DNA of 64,000 nt from an uncultured Steroidobacter sp. (GTDB lineage: Bacteria > Pseudomonadota > Gammaproteobacteria > Steroidobacterales > Steroidobacteraceae): positions 42,597-106,596 of the forward strand of contig NZ_CALFXI010000081.1 of NCBI RefSeq assembly GCF_937958065.1. Reading direction: 5' to 3'. The notes beneath the pieces were generated by a model. The model had not been told where the DNA came from. It did not search any database and saw only the letters and a program-made list of their open reading frames with translations. The position numbers and the translations under genes are program-made. Positions within the stretch are counted from its first letter, which is position 1; every line of letters begins with the position of its first letter. Of the stretch, positions 34,248 to 43,170 are shown piece after piece.

Positions 34248-35924
34248 ATGGCGTTCTTGCAGCTCAAGGGTGTGAGTAAGAGTTATGGCTCGGGGGAGCA
34301 GTCAGCCGAGGTGCTTCACGACGTTGATTTGAGCATCGAAGAGGGCGAGTTCGTCGCCATCGTCGGCTTTTCCGGCAGCGGCAAAACCACGTTGATCTCG
34401 ACCATCGCCGGCTTGATCCAGCCGGACGCGGGCGAGGTGCTGTTCCAGGGTCGGCCGGTCACCGGGCCGGCGCCGGATCGCGGCGTGGTCTTTCAAAACT
34501 ATTCATTGCTGCCCTGGTTGACGGTCCAGAGTAACGTCGCTCTGGCCGTCGACAGCGTCTTCCCCAGGTGGTCGGCCGCGCAACGGCGAGCGCACGTCGA
34601 GAAGTACATCGAGATGGTCGGCCTGTCGCACGCCGTCGATCGCCGGCCGGCGGAGTTGTCTGGCGGCATGCGCCAGCGCGTGGCTGTGGCGCGAGCCTTG
34701 GCCATGGATCCGAAGGTTCTGTTGCTCGATGAGCCGTTGTCGGCATTGGATGCGCTCACGCGCTCGCGCTTGCAGGACGAGATCGAGGCGATCTGGGAGC
34801 GGCAGCGCAAGACCGTCATTCTCGTCACCAACGATGTCGATGAGGCGCTGTTGCTGGCGGATCGCATCATCGCGCTCGAGCCAGGGCCGAGAGCGAGCCT
34901 GGGGCGCGAATTTAAAGTCGATCTGCCGCGTCCGCGCGATCGGATGGTCGTCAACGAAGATGATTCCTATCGTCGGCTGCGTGCGCGGATCTCTCAATAC
35001 TTGATGAGCCTCAGCGGGCAACGTGCCGCCGGCGCCAGTTCAACGCGAGCGCTGCCGTCCGTCGTTCCGATGGAGCCGCCGGTGCCGAAGACCATGCGCA
35101 AGGCCACGCGGCCGAAGCCGGCGGAGAACCTCGACAAGTTCGTCGAGTTCTACGACGTGAGCAAGGTGTATGCAACGCCGAAAGGGCCGCTCACGGTGGT
35201 CGATCGATTCCAGCTCGACATTCGCAAAGGCGAGTTCATCTCGCTGATCGGCCACTCGGGCTGTGGCAAGTCGACCGTGCTGTCCATGGTGGCAGGGCTC
35301 ACCGAGGTCTCCAGCGGCGGCATCACTCTGGATGCGCGCGAAGTCACATCCGCCGGCCCCGATCGCGGCGTGGTGTTTCAAGCGCCCAGCCTTATGCCCT
35401 GGTTGACCGCCCGCGAGAACGTCGCGCTCGGGGTGAATCGAGTCTACCCGCATGTGAGCGAACAGGAGCGCAGCGACATCGTCGAGTACTACCTCGCTCG
35501 CGTCGGCTTGGGCGACGTGCTCGAAAAGCGGGCGAGCGAGCTGTCGAACGGCATGAAACAACGGGTCGGGCTGGCCCGCGCGTTCGCGTTATCGCCGAAG
35601 TTGCTGCTGCTGGATGAGCCGTTCGGCATGCTCGATGCGCTGACGCGCTGGGAGCTGCAGGAAGTGCTGATGGAAGTGTGGAAGCGCAATCAGGTCACTG
35701 CCATCTGTGTCACGCATGACGTCGACGAGGCCATCCTGCTGGCCGATCGGGTGGTGATGATGACCAACGGTCCGAACGCGCGCATCGGTCAAATCATGCA
35801 CGTCGATTTGCCGAGACCCCGCAGCCGAAAACAGCTGCTGGAACATCCGATGTATTACCACTATCGCAACCGGCTGTTGGCATTTCTGGAATCTTGCGGG
35901 CATCAGCATACCCACGCCGCATAA
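34248..35924 (+). CDS. Fused two-domain nitrate ABC transporter ATPase (NrtD-NrtC type)
   Basis: 558 residues with two nucleotide-binding domains in one chain. NBD1: Walker A GFSGSGKTT (40-48), signature LSGGMRQR, Walker B VLLLDEPLSALDA. NBD2: Walker A GHSGCGKST (about 335), signature LSNGMKQR, Walker B LLLLDEPFGMLDA, H-loop VTHDVDEA. In NBD1 the H-loop His is Asn195 (VTNDVDEA), so one ATP site is probably degenerate. Cyanobacteria use separate NrtC and NrtD. It powers NrtB. A linker of about 60 residues joins the domains. Confidence 0.92.
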   Translation: MAFLQLKGVSKSYGSGEQSAEVLHDVDLSIEEGEFVAIVGFSGSGKTTLISTIAGLIQPDAGEVLFQGRPVTGPAPDRGVVFQNYSLLPWLTVQSNVALAVDSVFPRWSAAQRRAHVEKYIEMVGLSHAVDRRPAELSGGMRQRVAVARALAMDPKVLLLDEPLSALDALTRSRLQDEIEAIWERQRKTVILVTNDVDEALLLADRIIALEPGPRASLGREFKVDLPRPRDRMVVNEDDSYRRLRARISQYLMSLSGQRAAGASSTRALPSVVPMEPPVPKTMRKATRPKPAENLDKFVEFYDVSKVYATPKGPLTVVDRFQLDIRKGEFISLIGHSGCGKSTVLSMVAGLTEVSSGGITLDAREVTSAGPDRGVVFQAPSLMPWLTARENVALGVNRVYPHVSEQERSDIVEYYLARVGLGDVLEKRASELSNGMKQRVGLARAFALSPKLLLLDEPFGMLDALTRWELQEVLMEVWKRNQVTAICVTHDVDEAILLADRVVMMTNGPNARIGQIMHVDLPRPRSRKQLLEHPMYYHYRNRLLAFLESCGHQHTHAA

Positions 35925-35958
35925 TCGGGAAAAACAAACGCTCTCGGAGGGCTGGAGA

Positions 35959-37230
35959 ATGAGTTCATGGAGTCATCGCGGCGGTTTGAGGTGGGCCATG
36001 GTGCTGGCCATCGCAGTTCCCGTCGGGCTCAACGCTGCGGATTTCGGTGTGTTGAGCGGTGCATTGAGCGAATCAAAGCCGATCTTCGACGCGCGGCTTC
36101 GGTACGAGGGGGTGGATCAAACTCCGTTGGCAGAGGAAGCGGACGCAGAGACTATGCGTGTGCGGCTCGGCTTCGAGACCGGCAAAGCCTGGAACACGAC
36201 CTTCCTGGCCGAGGGCGAGGCGATCGTCGATCTCGCCGGCCACTACCGGGACGATCCGGCGCGGCCTCGTTACCTCAACTATCCCGTGGTGACAGATCCA
36301 GAGGGCGAGGAGATCAATCGCTTGCAACTGGTGAACACGTCGTTGCCCGGCACGACGGTCACCTTCGGCCGACAGCGCATCGTGCTCGACGATCAGCGCT
36401 TCGTTGGCAACGTCCTGTGGCGTCAGAACGAGCAAACGTTCGATGCCGTGCGCATCGTGAACAAGCCCACCGCGGCGCTGACGCTGGATGCGACGTACTT
36501 GAACCAGGTCAATCGCATCTTCGGCCGCGAATCGCCGCAAGGCCGTTATCACGGCGACGGCGTGCTGGCCAATGCGGCCTATCAGTTCGGGTTCGGCAAG
36601 CTGAGCGCATTTGGTTACTGGCTCGATTTCGATCCCTTGCAGGGTGTGCCGGTGGCGATGGATCCGGAACGAGTGTCCAGTGAAACCTTCGGAGCGAGGC
36701 TGGCGGGCGAGCGTCCGCTGAGCAGGCTCAAGCTCGCGTATGGGGCGACGTTCGCAAGACAGACGGATTACGGCGGCAATCCGCTGAGTTTCGATCTCGA
36801 TTATTACTCGGTGGAGCTGACCGGCACGTATCGCCAATACAGCGTGACGCTGGGGCGGGAAGTGATGGAGGGCAACGGCACCGTCGGCTTCTCGACACCG
36901 CTCGGCACCTTGCACAAGTTTCATGGCTGGGCGGACAAGTTCCTGACCACGCCGGCCAATGGCATCGATGATAAGTATGTGAGCGTCGGCTATTCGGCCA
37001 AGGGCGTGGCGATGCTGGATACGCTGGCGGCGACGATCGTCTATCGTGACTTCAAATCCGAGCGGCTGTCGCAGGATCTGGGCGACGAGATCGATCTGCA
37101 GCTGCAGGGCAAATATCAGCGCTTCGTCGGCCTGCTCAAGCTGGCGCTGTACGAGGCGCACGAAGGGCGTACGCCCGTGGCCTACCAGGACACGACGAAG
37201 TTCTGGGCGCAGCTCGAGTACGTCTGGTAA
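35959..37230 (+). CDS. Outer-membrane porin, alginate_exp-like beta-barrel
   Basis: 423 residues with an N-terminal signal (about 1-26, ending LNAADF). The rest shows alternating amphipathic beta strands, the internal FGRQRIVLDDQRFVGNVLWR, and a C-terminal aromatic (EYVW), typical of 18-stranded alginate-export/porin-like barrels. It directly follows the nitrate transporter genes, with 34 bases and a GGAGG between, so an outer-membrane channel for nitrate or nitrite is likely. A 439-codon antisense frame across it is a shadow. Confidence 0.85.
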   Translation: MSSWSHRGGLRWAMVLAIAVPVGLNAADFGVLSGALSESKPIFDARLRYEGVDQTPLAEEADAETMRVRLGFETGKAWNTTFLAEGEAIVDLAGHYRDDPARPRYLNYPVVTDPEGEEINRLQLVNTSLPGTTVTFGRQRIVLDDQRFVGNVLWRQNEQTFDAVRIVNKPTAALTLDATYLNQVNRIFGRESPQGRYHGDGVLANAAYQFGFGKLSAFGYWLDFDPLQGVPVAMDPERVSSETFGARLAGERPLSRLKLAYGATFARQTDYGGNPLSFDLDYYSVELTGTYRQYSVTLGREVMEGNGTVGFSTPLGTLHKFHGWADKFLTTPANGIDDKYVSVGYSAKGVAMLDTLAATIVYRDFKSERLSQDLGDEIDLQLQGKYQRFVGLLKLALYEAHEGRTPVAYQDTTKFWAQLEYVW

Positions 37231-37244
37231 CGCGTCGAGCGAAC

Positions 37245-37277
37245 ATCCTGCCGTCAGGCTTTGGGCGGCAGGATTTT
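37245..37277 (+). terminator. Terminator of the nrt-porin operon
   Basis: ATCCTGCCG (37245-37253) pairs with CGGCAGGAT (37266-37274), loop of 12, followed by TTTC. The right arm lies inside the end of the convergent arsC gene. Confidence 0.55.
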
Positions 37278-37619
37278 CAGCACGTTCTCCGGCGGGCGGC
37301 TGAGGACGGCGCCGAGCGGCGTGACCACGACGGGGCGATTCATCAGGATGGGATGCTTCAGCATCTGCTCGATGATCTCCTCGTCGCTCCACTTGGATGA
37401 ATCGCCCAAGCCCAGCTTCTCGACTTCCTTCTCGCGCATCAGCTCGCGCGGCGTGAGCTTCATCTTGTTCAGCAGCTCGAGCAGCGTCTGCCGGTCCGGA
37501 GGCGTTTTCAGATACTCGATGACGATCGGCTCGATGCCGTGTTCGCGGATGAGCGCGAGCGTGTTACGAGAGTTCCCACAGGAGGGGTTGTGGTAGATGG
37601 TGACGTCGGTTGAGCTCAT
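37254..37619 (-). CDS. arsC: Glutaredoxin-type arsenate reductase
   Basis: 121 residues from the ATG at 37619; an upstream in-frame Met adds six. The active-site Cys is in YHNPSCGNSRNT (about 13) and the arginines that bind arsenate are represented in MNRPVVVT and LSRPPENVL. It reduces arsenate to arsenite with glutathione and glutaredoxin. No arsR or arsB is beside it, so it is a solitary housekeeping-type copy. Confidence 0.93.
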   Translation of the reverse strand: MSSTDVTIYHNPSCGNSRNTLALIREHGIEPIVIEYLKTPPDRQTLLELLNKMKLTPRELMREKEVEKLGLGDSSKWSDEEIIEQMLKHPILMNRPVVVTPLGAVLSRPPENVLKILPPKA

Positions 37620-37724
37620 GCGGACAGTGTAGCTCAATCGAGTCGCATTGATCGCGATTTCGCGACTCTCGCGATTCGGCGTGCGCTACGCTGCGGTGCC
37701 ACCACAACAACCTGGGGAACCGAC

Positions 37725-38861
37725 GTGATCACCCGACGCTCCGTATTGAAATCCGCCGCTGCCGCGACCGTGCTGAGCACTGGCTTGCCCATGATCAACA
37801 TGGGCCGATACCAGGCGTTCGCGGATTCGCCGGTTCGCTACTCGGCCAGAACCATGCGGGCCGTGGAGCGGGCGATCGTCATCGACATGCTTGGCCCGCT
37901 GAAGATCGATTTCGCGCCCGAGGCGTATGCGGGACGCATGACCGACGCGGAAGCCGAAATGTTTCGGACCTGCGGGATCACTGCCTTCCACAATTCCGTC
38001 GGCACCGGTGGGCCGTCGGCGGTCGAGGACACGTTGTCGTTCATCGCGGCCTGGCAGGGCTACGTCGGGCGCAACTCCCATGTATTCACGCTCGTGAACA
38101 CCGCGGCCGACATCGATCGCGCCAAGGCCGAGCGCAAAGTCGCGGTGATCACGGGCCTGCAGAACTCGGAACACTTCCGCAAGAAGGAAGACGTGAAAGC
38201 GTTCTATCAACTGGGGCAGCGCTGCTCGCAGCTCACCTATAACACCCAGAACCTGCTGGGCAGCGGCGGCACCGAGCGCGTCGATGGAGGCTTGAGCGAT
38301 TTCGGCGTGGAGATCGTCAACGCCATGAATGAAGTGGGCATGCTGGTCGATGTGTCCCACTGCGGCGATAAGACCACGCTCGATGCGATCGAAGCTTCGC
38401 CCAAGCCCATCGCCATCACTCATTCCAACTGTCGCGCCATCTTCGATCACCCGCGCCTTAAGACCGACGAGGCGATCCGGAAGCTCGCCGCGAAGGGCGG
38501 GGTGATGGGCATCACCGGCGTGCGCATGTTCGTGCGGGACAAGGAGCCGACCACCATCGAGCACATCGTCGATCACATCGACCATGTGGTGAAGCTGGTG
38601 GGCATCGAGCACGTGGGCATCGGCTCGGATGCCGATCTGAATGGCTACGACGACATGCCGCCGGATCAGCTGAAGATGCTGCGCGGCTCATACAAAGCGA
38701 GCTATGGCTTCCGCGACAAGATCGACATCGAAGGCTTCGATCATCCGAAGAAGGTGTTCGATCTGACGGAAGCGTTATTTCGTCGCGGCTACTCGGAGCA
38801 GAACGTCCTCGCCGTCCTCGGCGGCAACTTCCGCAGACTGCTAGGATCGACCTGGATGTGA
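37725..38861 (+). CDS. Tat-exported M19 (membrane dipeptidase)-like protein
   Basis: 378 residues, GTG start, with a twin-arginine signal (MITRRSVLKSAAAATVLSTG). The fold matches peptidase M19/renal dipeptidase: VDVSHCG and ITHSNCRA carry the two late His ligands and GIGSDADLNG the C-terminal Asp. The first M19 motif, normally DGHxD, is IDMLGP, so two metal ligands are missing, and the Glu region reads QNSEHF. It may be a one-metal or non-peptidase member. Exported to the periplasm. Confidence 0.82.
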   Translation: MITRRSVLKSAAAATVLSTGLPMINMGRYQAFADSPVRYSARTMRAVERAIVIDMLGPLKIDFAPEAYAGRMTDAEAEMFRTCGITAFHNSVGTGGPSAVEDTLSFIAAWQGYVGRNSHVFTLVNTAADIDRAKAERKVAVITGLQNSEHFRKKEDVKAFYQLGQRCSQLTYNTQNLLGSGGTERVDGGLSDFGVEIVNAMNEVGMLVDVSHCGDKTTLDAIEASPKPIAITHSNCRAIFDHPRLKTDEAIRKLAAKGGVMGITGVRMFVRDKEPTTIEHIVDHIDHVVKLVGIEHVGIGSDADLNGYDDMPPDQLKMLRGSYKASYGFRDKIDIEGFDHPKKVFDLTEALFRRGYSEQNVLAVLGGNFRRLLGSTWM

Positions 38862-38932
38862 CCAGCCCGCGCTCGAAGTGCGCTTGCGCGCACTTCGACG
38901 CGGCACATCAGACGCGCGTCTGCTGACGCTGA

Positions 38933-39244
38933 TCAGTGCGTTTCGCGCTTGCCGATGGCGTGGCTGATCGCGTGATCGAGCCGTTCCAGCGCTCCGTCGA
39001 TGGCGAGCTGAACGGTCTCGGCATGGTGAGTCACGGCGATCGGTTGCAGATTCGACATGCGCGCTTCCAGCATGCAGCGCTTGTCGAGGCCGCCCTTGCC
39101 TCCGTTGGTATCGCCCAGATGCATCTCCACCCGGGTGATGCGATCGGCAAACTTCGCGAGGTAGTCCTCGACGGTTTTGGACAGCCGTTCGGCGGTGTCT
39201 TCGGCGAGGCGGACGCGGTTATCGTGATTTACCTGTACCTGCAT
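38933..39244 (-). CDS. HPF/RaiA-family ribosome-associated protein
   Basis: 103 residues. The pattern of two beta-alpha repeats (MQVQVNHDNRVRL...VEDYLAKFADRITRVEMHLGD, then EARMSNLQPIAVTHHAETVQLAIDGALERLDHAI) matches the short hibernation-promoting factor/sigma-54 modulation family, which inactivates ribosomes in stationary phase. It is shorter and less basic than E. coli HPF at the C-terminus. No rpoN is nearby. Confidence 0.8.
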   Translation of the reverse strand: MQVQVNHDNRVRLAEDTAERLSKTVEDYLAKFADRITRVEMHLGDTNGGKGGLDKRCMLEARMSNLQPIAVTHHAETVQLAIDGALERLDHAISHAIGKRETH

Positions 39245-39480
39245 GCGAGCTTCCTTCGACCCATAAGCCTCTAGTTGGCCTATTGAAAACTACTCGGGCG
39301 GCTGTTGAGTTGTTCCCGTCGGGGAAAGCTCCACAGCGGCGCTCCTACGTACCCACCATGAGGCCTTTGGCTGCATTACGCAAGTCGTCTGCATGACGAT
39401 CAATAAGGCGAAGCCGCAAGGCGCGCTGAGGGTTTGTGACTGGGCCCGGAACCGCGTGAAATCTGGCACGTTTGGCGCCC

Positions 39481-39702
39481 ATGCCTTCGACCGTGATCCA
39501 ATCGTTCGAGTATGACGCCAGCAAACGGGAGCTGCTGGTGGTGTTCCGCTCGGGGCGCAGTTATGTCTACGAGGACGTTCCCGCAGAGGCGTATACCGGC
39601 ATGCGCCGTTCGTTCTCCAAGGGGGAGTACTTCAACGAGCACATCCGCGACCGGTATGCGTTCCGGCGCGTGGACTCGCCATTGTATATAAAAGATTCGT
39701 AG
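39481..39702 (+). CDS. KTSC domain protein
   Basis: 73 residues from the ATG at 39481. The sequence STVIQSFEYDASKRELLVVF, then SYVYEDVP and SFSKGEYFNEHIRDRY, is the KTSC domain pattern, usually found alone or beside other domains and thought to bind nucleic acid or RNA-associated proteins; its function is unknown. It lies 30 bases before the FHA-SulP gene on the same strand. Confidence 0.82.
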   Translation: MPSTVIQSFEYDASKRELLVVFRSGRSYVYEDVPAEAYTGMRRSFSKGEYFNEHIRDRYAFRRVDSPLYIKDS

Positions 39703-39732
39703 TCACATCGCCGAGGCCCGGCGTATCATTCC

Positions 39733-41913
39733 ATGCTGGGCAGAATAACGAGAGCGGGCGTGAACAAGGTCACCGTGCGAGGCGTCGACGGCTCCCACCG
39801 CGACTATGCATTGACTGCCGGTTCCATCGTCATTGGCCGCGATCCCGCCAGCGGCATCCCGTTGAAGGACTCACAGGTCAGCTGGAAGCACGCGGTGCTC
39901 ATCACCGACGCGAATGGCTGCATCATCGAGGACCTGGGCAGCTCCAACGGCACCTTCGTCGGCCCGCACCGGATCCAGCGGCATGTGGTGCATCCGGGCG
40001 AGCGCATCAAGATCGGTCCGTACGAGTTGATGCTGCAAGCCGTGCAGGTGCCTTCGCCGAACTCCGCCAGCGAGCGTACGTTGTTCGCGGCGGCCGATCA
40101 TTACGTCCAGCGCCATGAACGAGCGCAGGACGCGAGCGTGCAGCGCGCGCCTCAACAAGCGGGTGCTGTACCCGAAAAAACCGCCGCGGTGGCTGACTGG
40201 CGCACGTTCCTGAAACGTTTGTTCCCGCTCATGGACGCCGCAGCGGTGTACGGAAAGTTTCAGCTGCGCACGGAAGTGATGGCCGGCGTTACTGTCGCGG
40301 CGCTGCTGGTGCCCCAGGGCATTGCATATGCACTGCTCGCGGGATTGCCGCCAGTCATGGGTTTGTATGCATCCATTCTGCCCATGATCATGTACGCGCT
40401 CACTGGCAGCGGCAGGCACACATCGACGGGTCCAGTGACCGTCGATTCGCTGATGCTGGTGTTGGGGCTGAGCACGATCGCCACTGCCGGCACCACCGCT
40501 TACATCGCACTCGCCGTATTGCTCACTGCGGTGGTCGGTGTGTCGCAGTTGCTGATGGGCGCACTGCGGCTCGGATTCCTGGTGAACTTCCTGTCCTATC
40601 CGGTGCTGGCGGGCTTCACCTCGGGCATTGCGATCATCACGGTGCTGGGGCAGTTGCATCACCTGCTGGGGATTCCTCAACACCAGTTCCCAATTCTGTA
40701 TGAGGCGGTGCTCGACGTGGTGGCGCGCGTCGATCAGGCAAATCTCGCAACGCTGGCCATCGGCATCAGTTGCATCCTGCTGTTGTGGGGCTTCAGCAAG
40801 CTCTCCCCCAAGGCGCCGGGGCCTTTGACCATGGTCGTGGTGTGCACGCTGCTGTCGTTCGTGTTTCGCCTCGATCGGCACGGCGTGGATGTGCTCGGCA
40901 ATGTGCCGGGAGGCTTGCCACATTTCAGCGTTCCGCAGTTCGACTGGGCGCAGATCGAACAACTGATGCCGTTGGCATTGACCATGGCTCTGGTCGGATT
41001 CGCGCAAACCGTGTCGGTGGGCAAGTCGCTGGGCAACAAGTATGGCTACGACATCGATGCGAATCGCGAGCTGACCGCCTTGGGGTTGGCGAATATCAGC
41101 GCCAGCGTCTCGCAGGGCTATACCGTCTCCGGCAGCCTGGGGCGCTCGGCGCTGAATGCGACGGCGGGTGCGAAGACGCCGATTGCTGCCATCGTGACCG
41201 CGCTCTGCGTTTTGCTGATTGCATTGTTTCTCACGCCCGTGTTCACGTATCTACCTGACGTGACATTGGCGGCCATCATCGTCGTATCGTCGCTGCGGCT
41301 GATCGATACGCGCGAGATCAAGTATCTGTTCAACGTGAAGATCACCGAGGGGCTGCTGCTGGTCTTCACGTTCGTTGCGACCCTGGTGTTCGGCGTGATG
41401 CCGGGGCTGTTGCTCGGGATCGTCGCTTCGATCCTGTTGTTCATCACGTTGAACACGCGGCCCAACGCGGCCATCCTGGGACGGCTGCCGAACACCAACA
41501 TCTTTCGTAACGTCGAACACTTCCCCGAGGCGGAAACCATTCCCGGTCTGGTCATCCTGCGCATCGACGCATCGCTGTATTTCGCCAACGTGGTGTTTCT
41601 GAAGGAGCGCCTGCACGAGATCTGCCACCGCTACGAGGGCGAGTTGCAGGCATTGATCCTGGATGCCAGCGCGGTGAACGATCTGGACTCGTCCGCCGAC
41701 ACGGCGCTTCATCAACTCTGCGATGAGTTCGAGAAGAAGGGGATCACGTTCTATATTGCCGGGGTGAAGGCGCCGGTGCGCGAGGTCATGCGGCGCTCGG
41801 GGCTGTACAGCAGGCTCGGTGGCGATCATTTCTTTTTCACCATCGATGCGGCGGTCAGGCGCTTTCAGGAGCGTGCCGGCGGCAGCGTATTGAAGAGTGC
41901 GATCTCGCGATGA
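39733..41913 (+). CDS. SulP-family anion transporter with N-terminal FHA and C-terminal STAS domains
   Basis: 726 residues. N-terminal FHA domain (about 12-105) with all core residues: GRD at 35-37, S50..H53, and SSNGTFV at 70-76, the phosphothreonine-binding site. A linker (about 110-165) leads to the SulP membrane domain (about 175-590; VPQGIAYALLAGLPPVMGLY) and a cytoplasmic STAS domain (about 610-715, ALILDASAVNDLDSSAD). SulP proteins carry sulfate, bicarbonate or dicarboxylates; the substrate is not evident. The FHA domain suggests control by a Ser/Thr kinase, none of which is visible in the window. The gene overlaps the next by ATGA. Confidence 0.92.
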   Translation: MLGRITRAGVNKVTVRGVDGSHRDYALTAGSIVIGRDPASGIPLKDSQVSWKHAVLITDANGCIIEDLGSSNGTFVGPHRIQRHVVHPGERIKIGPYELMLQAVQVPSPNSASERTLFAAADHYVQRHERAQDASVQRAPQQAGAVPEKTAAVADWRTFLKRLFPLMDAAAVYGKFQLRTEVMAGVTVAALLVPQGIAYALLAGLPPVMGLYASILPMIMYALTGSGRHTSTGPVTVDSLMLVLGLSTIATAGTTAYIALAVLLTAVVGVSQLLMGALRLGFLVNFLSYPVLAGFTSGIAIITVLGQLHHLLGIPQHQFPILYEAVLDVVARVDQANLATLAIGISCILLLWGFSKLSPKAPGPLTMVVVCTLLSFVFRLDRHGVDVLGNVPGGLPHFSVPQFDWAQIEQLMPLALTMALVGFAQTVSVGKSLGNKYGYDIDANRELTALGLANISASVSQGYTVSGSLGRSALNATAGAKTPIAAIVTALCVLLIALFLTPVFTYLPDVTLAAIIVVSSLRLIDTREIKYLFNVKITEGLLLVFTFVATLVFGVMPGLLLGIVASILLFITLNTRPNAAILGRLPNTNIFRNVEHFPEAETIPGLVILRIDASLYFANVVFLKERLHEICHRYEGELQALILDASAVNDLDSSADTALHQLCDEFEKKGITFYIAGVKAPVREVMRRSGLYSRLGGDHFFFTIDAAVRRFQERAGGSVLKSAISR

Positions 41914-42326
41914 AACGTCCTACAGATACGAAATGTCCCTGCGGTTCGGAGTTGCCCTATGAGCGCTGCTGTGGACGCTGGCATGGCGGCGAGCCGGCGC
42001 CGGATGCGGAGTCGTTGATGCGCTCGCGATACTCGGCGTTCGTGATGTGCAACGAGCCGTATCTGCTTGCCACCTGGCATGACACTCGACGCCCCAGCTC
42101 GGTCGAGTTCGATCCGAAACAGAAGTGGCTGGGCCTGAAGATCGTCGACGCTCGCGTTACCGGCCCGGAAACGGCGGAAGTCGAATTCATCGCTCGCTTT
42201 CGAGTCGGCGGCGGTTCGGCCGCGCGGCTGCATGAGCGCAGCCGCTTCGTGAAAGAAAGCGGCCGCTGGTTTTATGTCGACGGCGACATCAAAGACCGCC
42301 CAACCCCAGGCCGAAGCTCACCTTGA
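41910..42326 (+). CDS. YchJ-like SEC-C metal-binding protein
   Basis: 138 residues. The N-terminal SEC-C motif CPCGSELPYERCCGR binds zinc; the rest has the YchJ pattern (LMRSRYSAFV; EFIARF; FVKESGRWFYVDGD) of an NTF2-like fold. The function of the family is unknown. ATGA overlap with the FHA-SulP gene suggests joint expression. Confidence 0.88.
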   Translation: MKRPTDTKCPCGSELPYERCCGRWHGGEPAPDAESLMRSRYSAFVMCNEPYLLATWHDTRRPSSVEFDPKQKWLGLKIVDARVTGPETAEVEFIARFRVGGGSAARLHERSRFVKESGRWFYVDGDIKDRPTPGRSSP

Positions 42327-42876
42327 ACAGAATGAGCGCGCCGAAGATCGCGAACAGCGCTGCGGCGACGAATCTCATGTTGCTCAGAGGGAAGCGCTTC
42401 GCGAGGGTTTCGCCGAGCAGGACCGCGGGAACGTTCGCCACCATCATGCCGAGCGTGGTGCCCATCGTGACCGCGAGCAGATTGCCGAATTGCGCGCCGA
42501 GCGCGACGGTTGCGAGCTGCGTCTTGTCGCCCATTTCGGCGAGGAAGAACATCACCAGCGTGGTGAGGAAGGCGCCGTGCCTGGTCTTGTTCTCGTTCGT
42601 CTCGTCGAGCGTATCGGGAACCAGCGCCCACGCGGCGAAGGCGAGGAAGGCGAGGCCGAGCACCCAGCGCATCACCTCGGGACTGACTTTCATCGCGACC
42701 CAGTCGCCGGCCAGCGCGGCGAGCGCGTGATTGACGATGGTAGCGATGAAGATGCCGGTGATGATGGGCCATTGCTGGCCACGGAACCGTGCTGCGAGCA
42801 CGAACGACAACAGCTGGGTTTTATCGCCCATCTCGGCGAAGGCGACGATGCCGAGCGAGCTGAGAAAAGCTTCCAC
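42289..42876 (-). CDS. GDT1/UPF0016-family Mn2+ exporter
   Basis: 195 residues and six predicted membrane helices in two repeats. Each repeat begins with the cation motif EMGDKTQL (about 15-22 and 115-122). This is the TMEM165/GDT1 (UPF0016) family; the Vibrio cholerae member MneA exports Mn2+. A Mn2+-sensing riboswitch lies upstream, which supports that role. The 3' end overlaps the convergent YchJ-like gene by about 38 bases. Confidence 0.92.
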   Translation of the reverse strand: MEAFLSSLGIVAFAEMGDKTQLLSFVLAARFRGQQWPIITGIFIATIVNHALAALAGDWVAMKVSPEVMRWVLGLAFLAFAAWALVPDTLDETNENKTRHGAFLTTLVMFFLAEMGDKTQLATVALGAQFGNLLAVTMGTTLGMMVANVPAVLLGETLAKRFPLSNMRFVAAALFAIFGALILFKVSFGLGLGGL

Positions 42877-42902
42877 GAAACCGGACTCCAGGGGCCAGCA
42901 GC

Positions 42903-43054
42903 GCTAATACCAATGACTTTGCAGCCACCGCCGGCCCCGGCCGTGGTCGCAAAGTCAAAGGTCTCGCCTGGCTGATGCCGCCGACGCCATGGTCTTCGAC
43001 CAAGTCTGTTGACGTCGGCTCCTTACATTGCGTAAGGCGGCTACTCCCCGATGA
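42903..43054 (-). promoter_or_regulatory. yybP-ykoY manganese riboswitch
   Basis: Minus strand. The conserved GGGGAGTAGCC near the 5' end (43039-43049) and GCCAGGCGAGACCTTTG near the 3' end of the aptamer match the yybP-ykoY consensus, with internal hairpins between (aptamer about 42955-43054). A downstream hairpin pairs GACTTTGC with GCAAAGTC (42915-42956) and overlaps the last aptamer bases, so it can serve as the switching element. No U-run follows, which suggests translational control. The next gene is a known target of this class. Confidence 0.78.
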
Positions 43055-43170
43055 CGGGGCGGGAAGATAGCGGGTCGGGGGACGACATACAAGCATCGCC
43101 CGCCCGGTTGCGAGGGTTTAGGGGTTCGGACTATGCGGGTTTGATCTGGGCGAGCTTCGACTGGCGCGCT

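Noticed and set aside
36073..37392. 439-codon frame antisense to the porin
   Set aside because: Covers the porin and the start of the arsC region; no domain or ribosome-binding site.
39300..39360. REP-like GTAGGAGCG element (minus strand)
   Set aside because: A single short match without a paired inverse copy; not enough to call a repeat.
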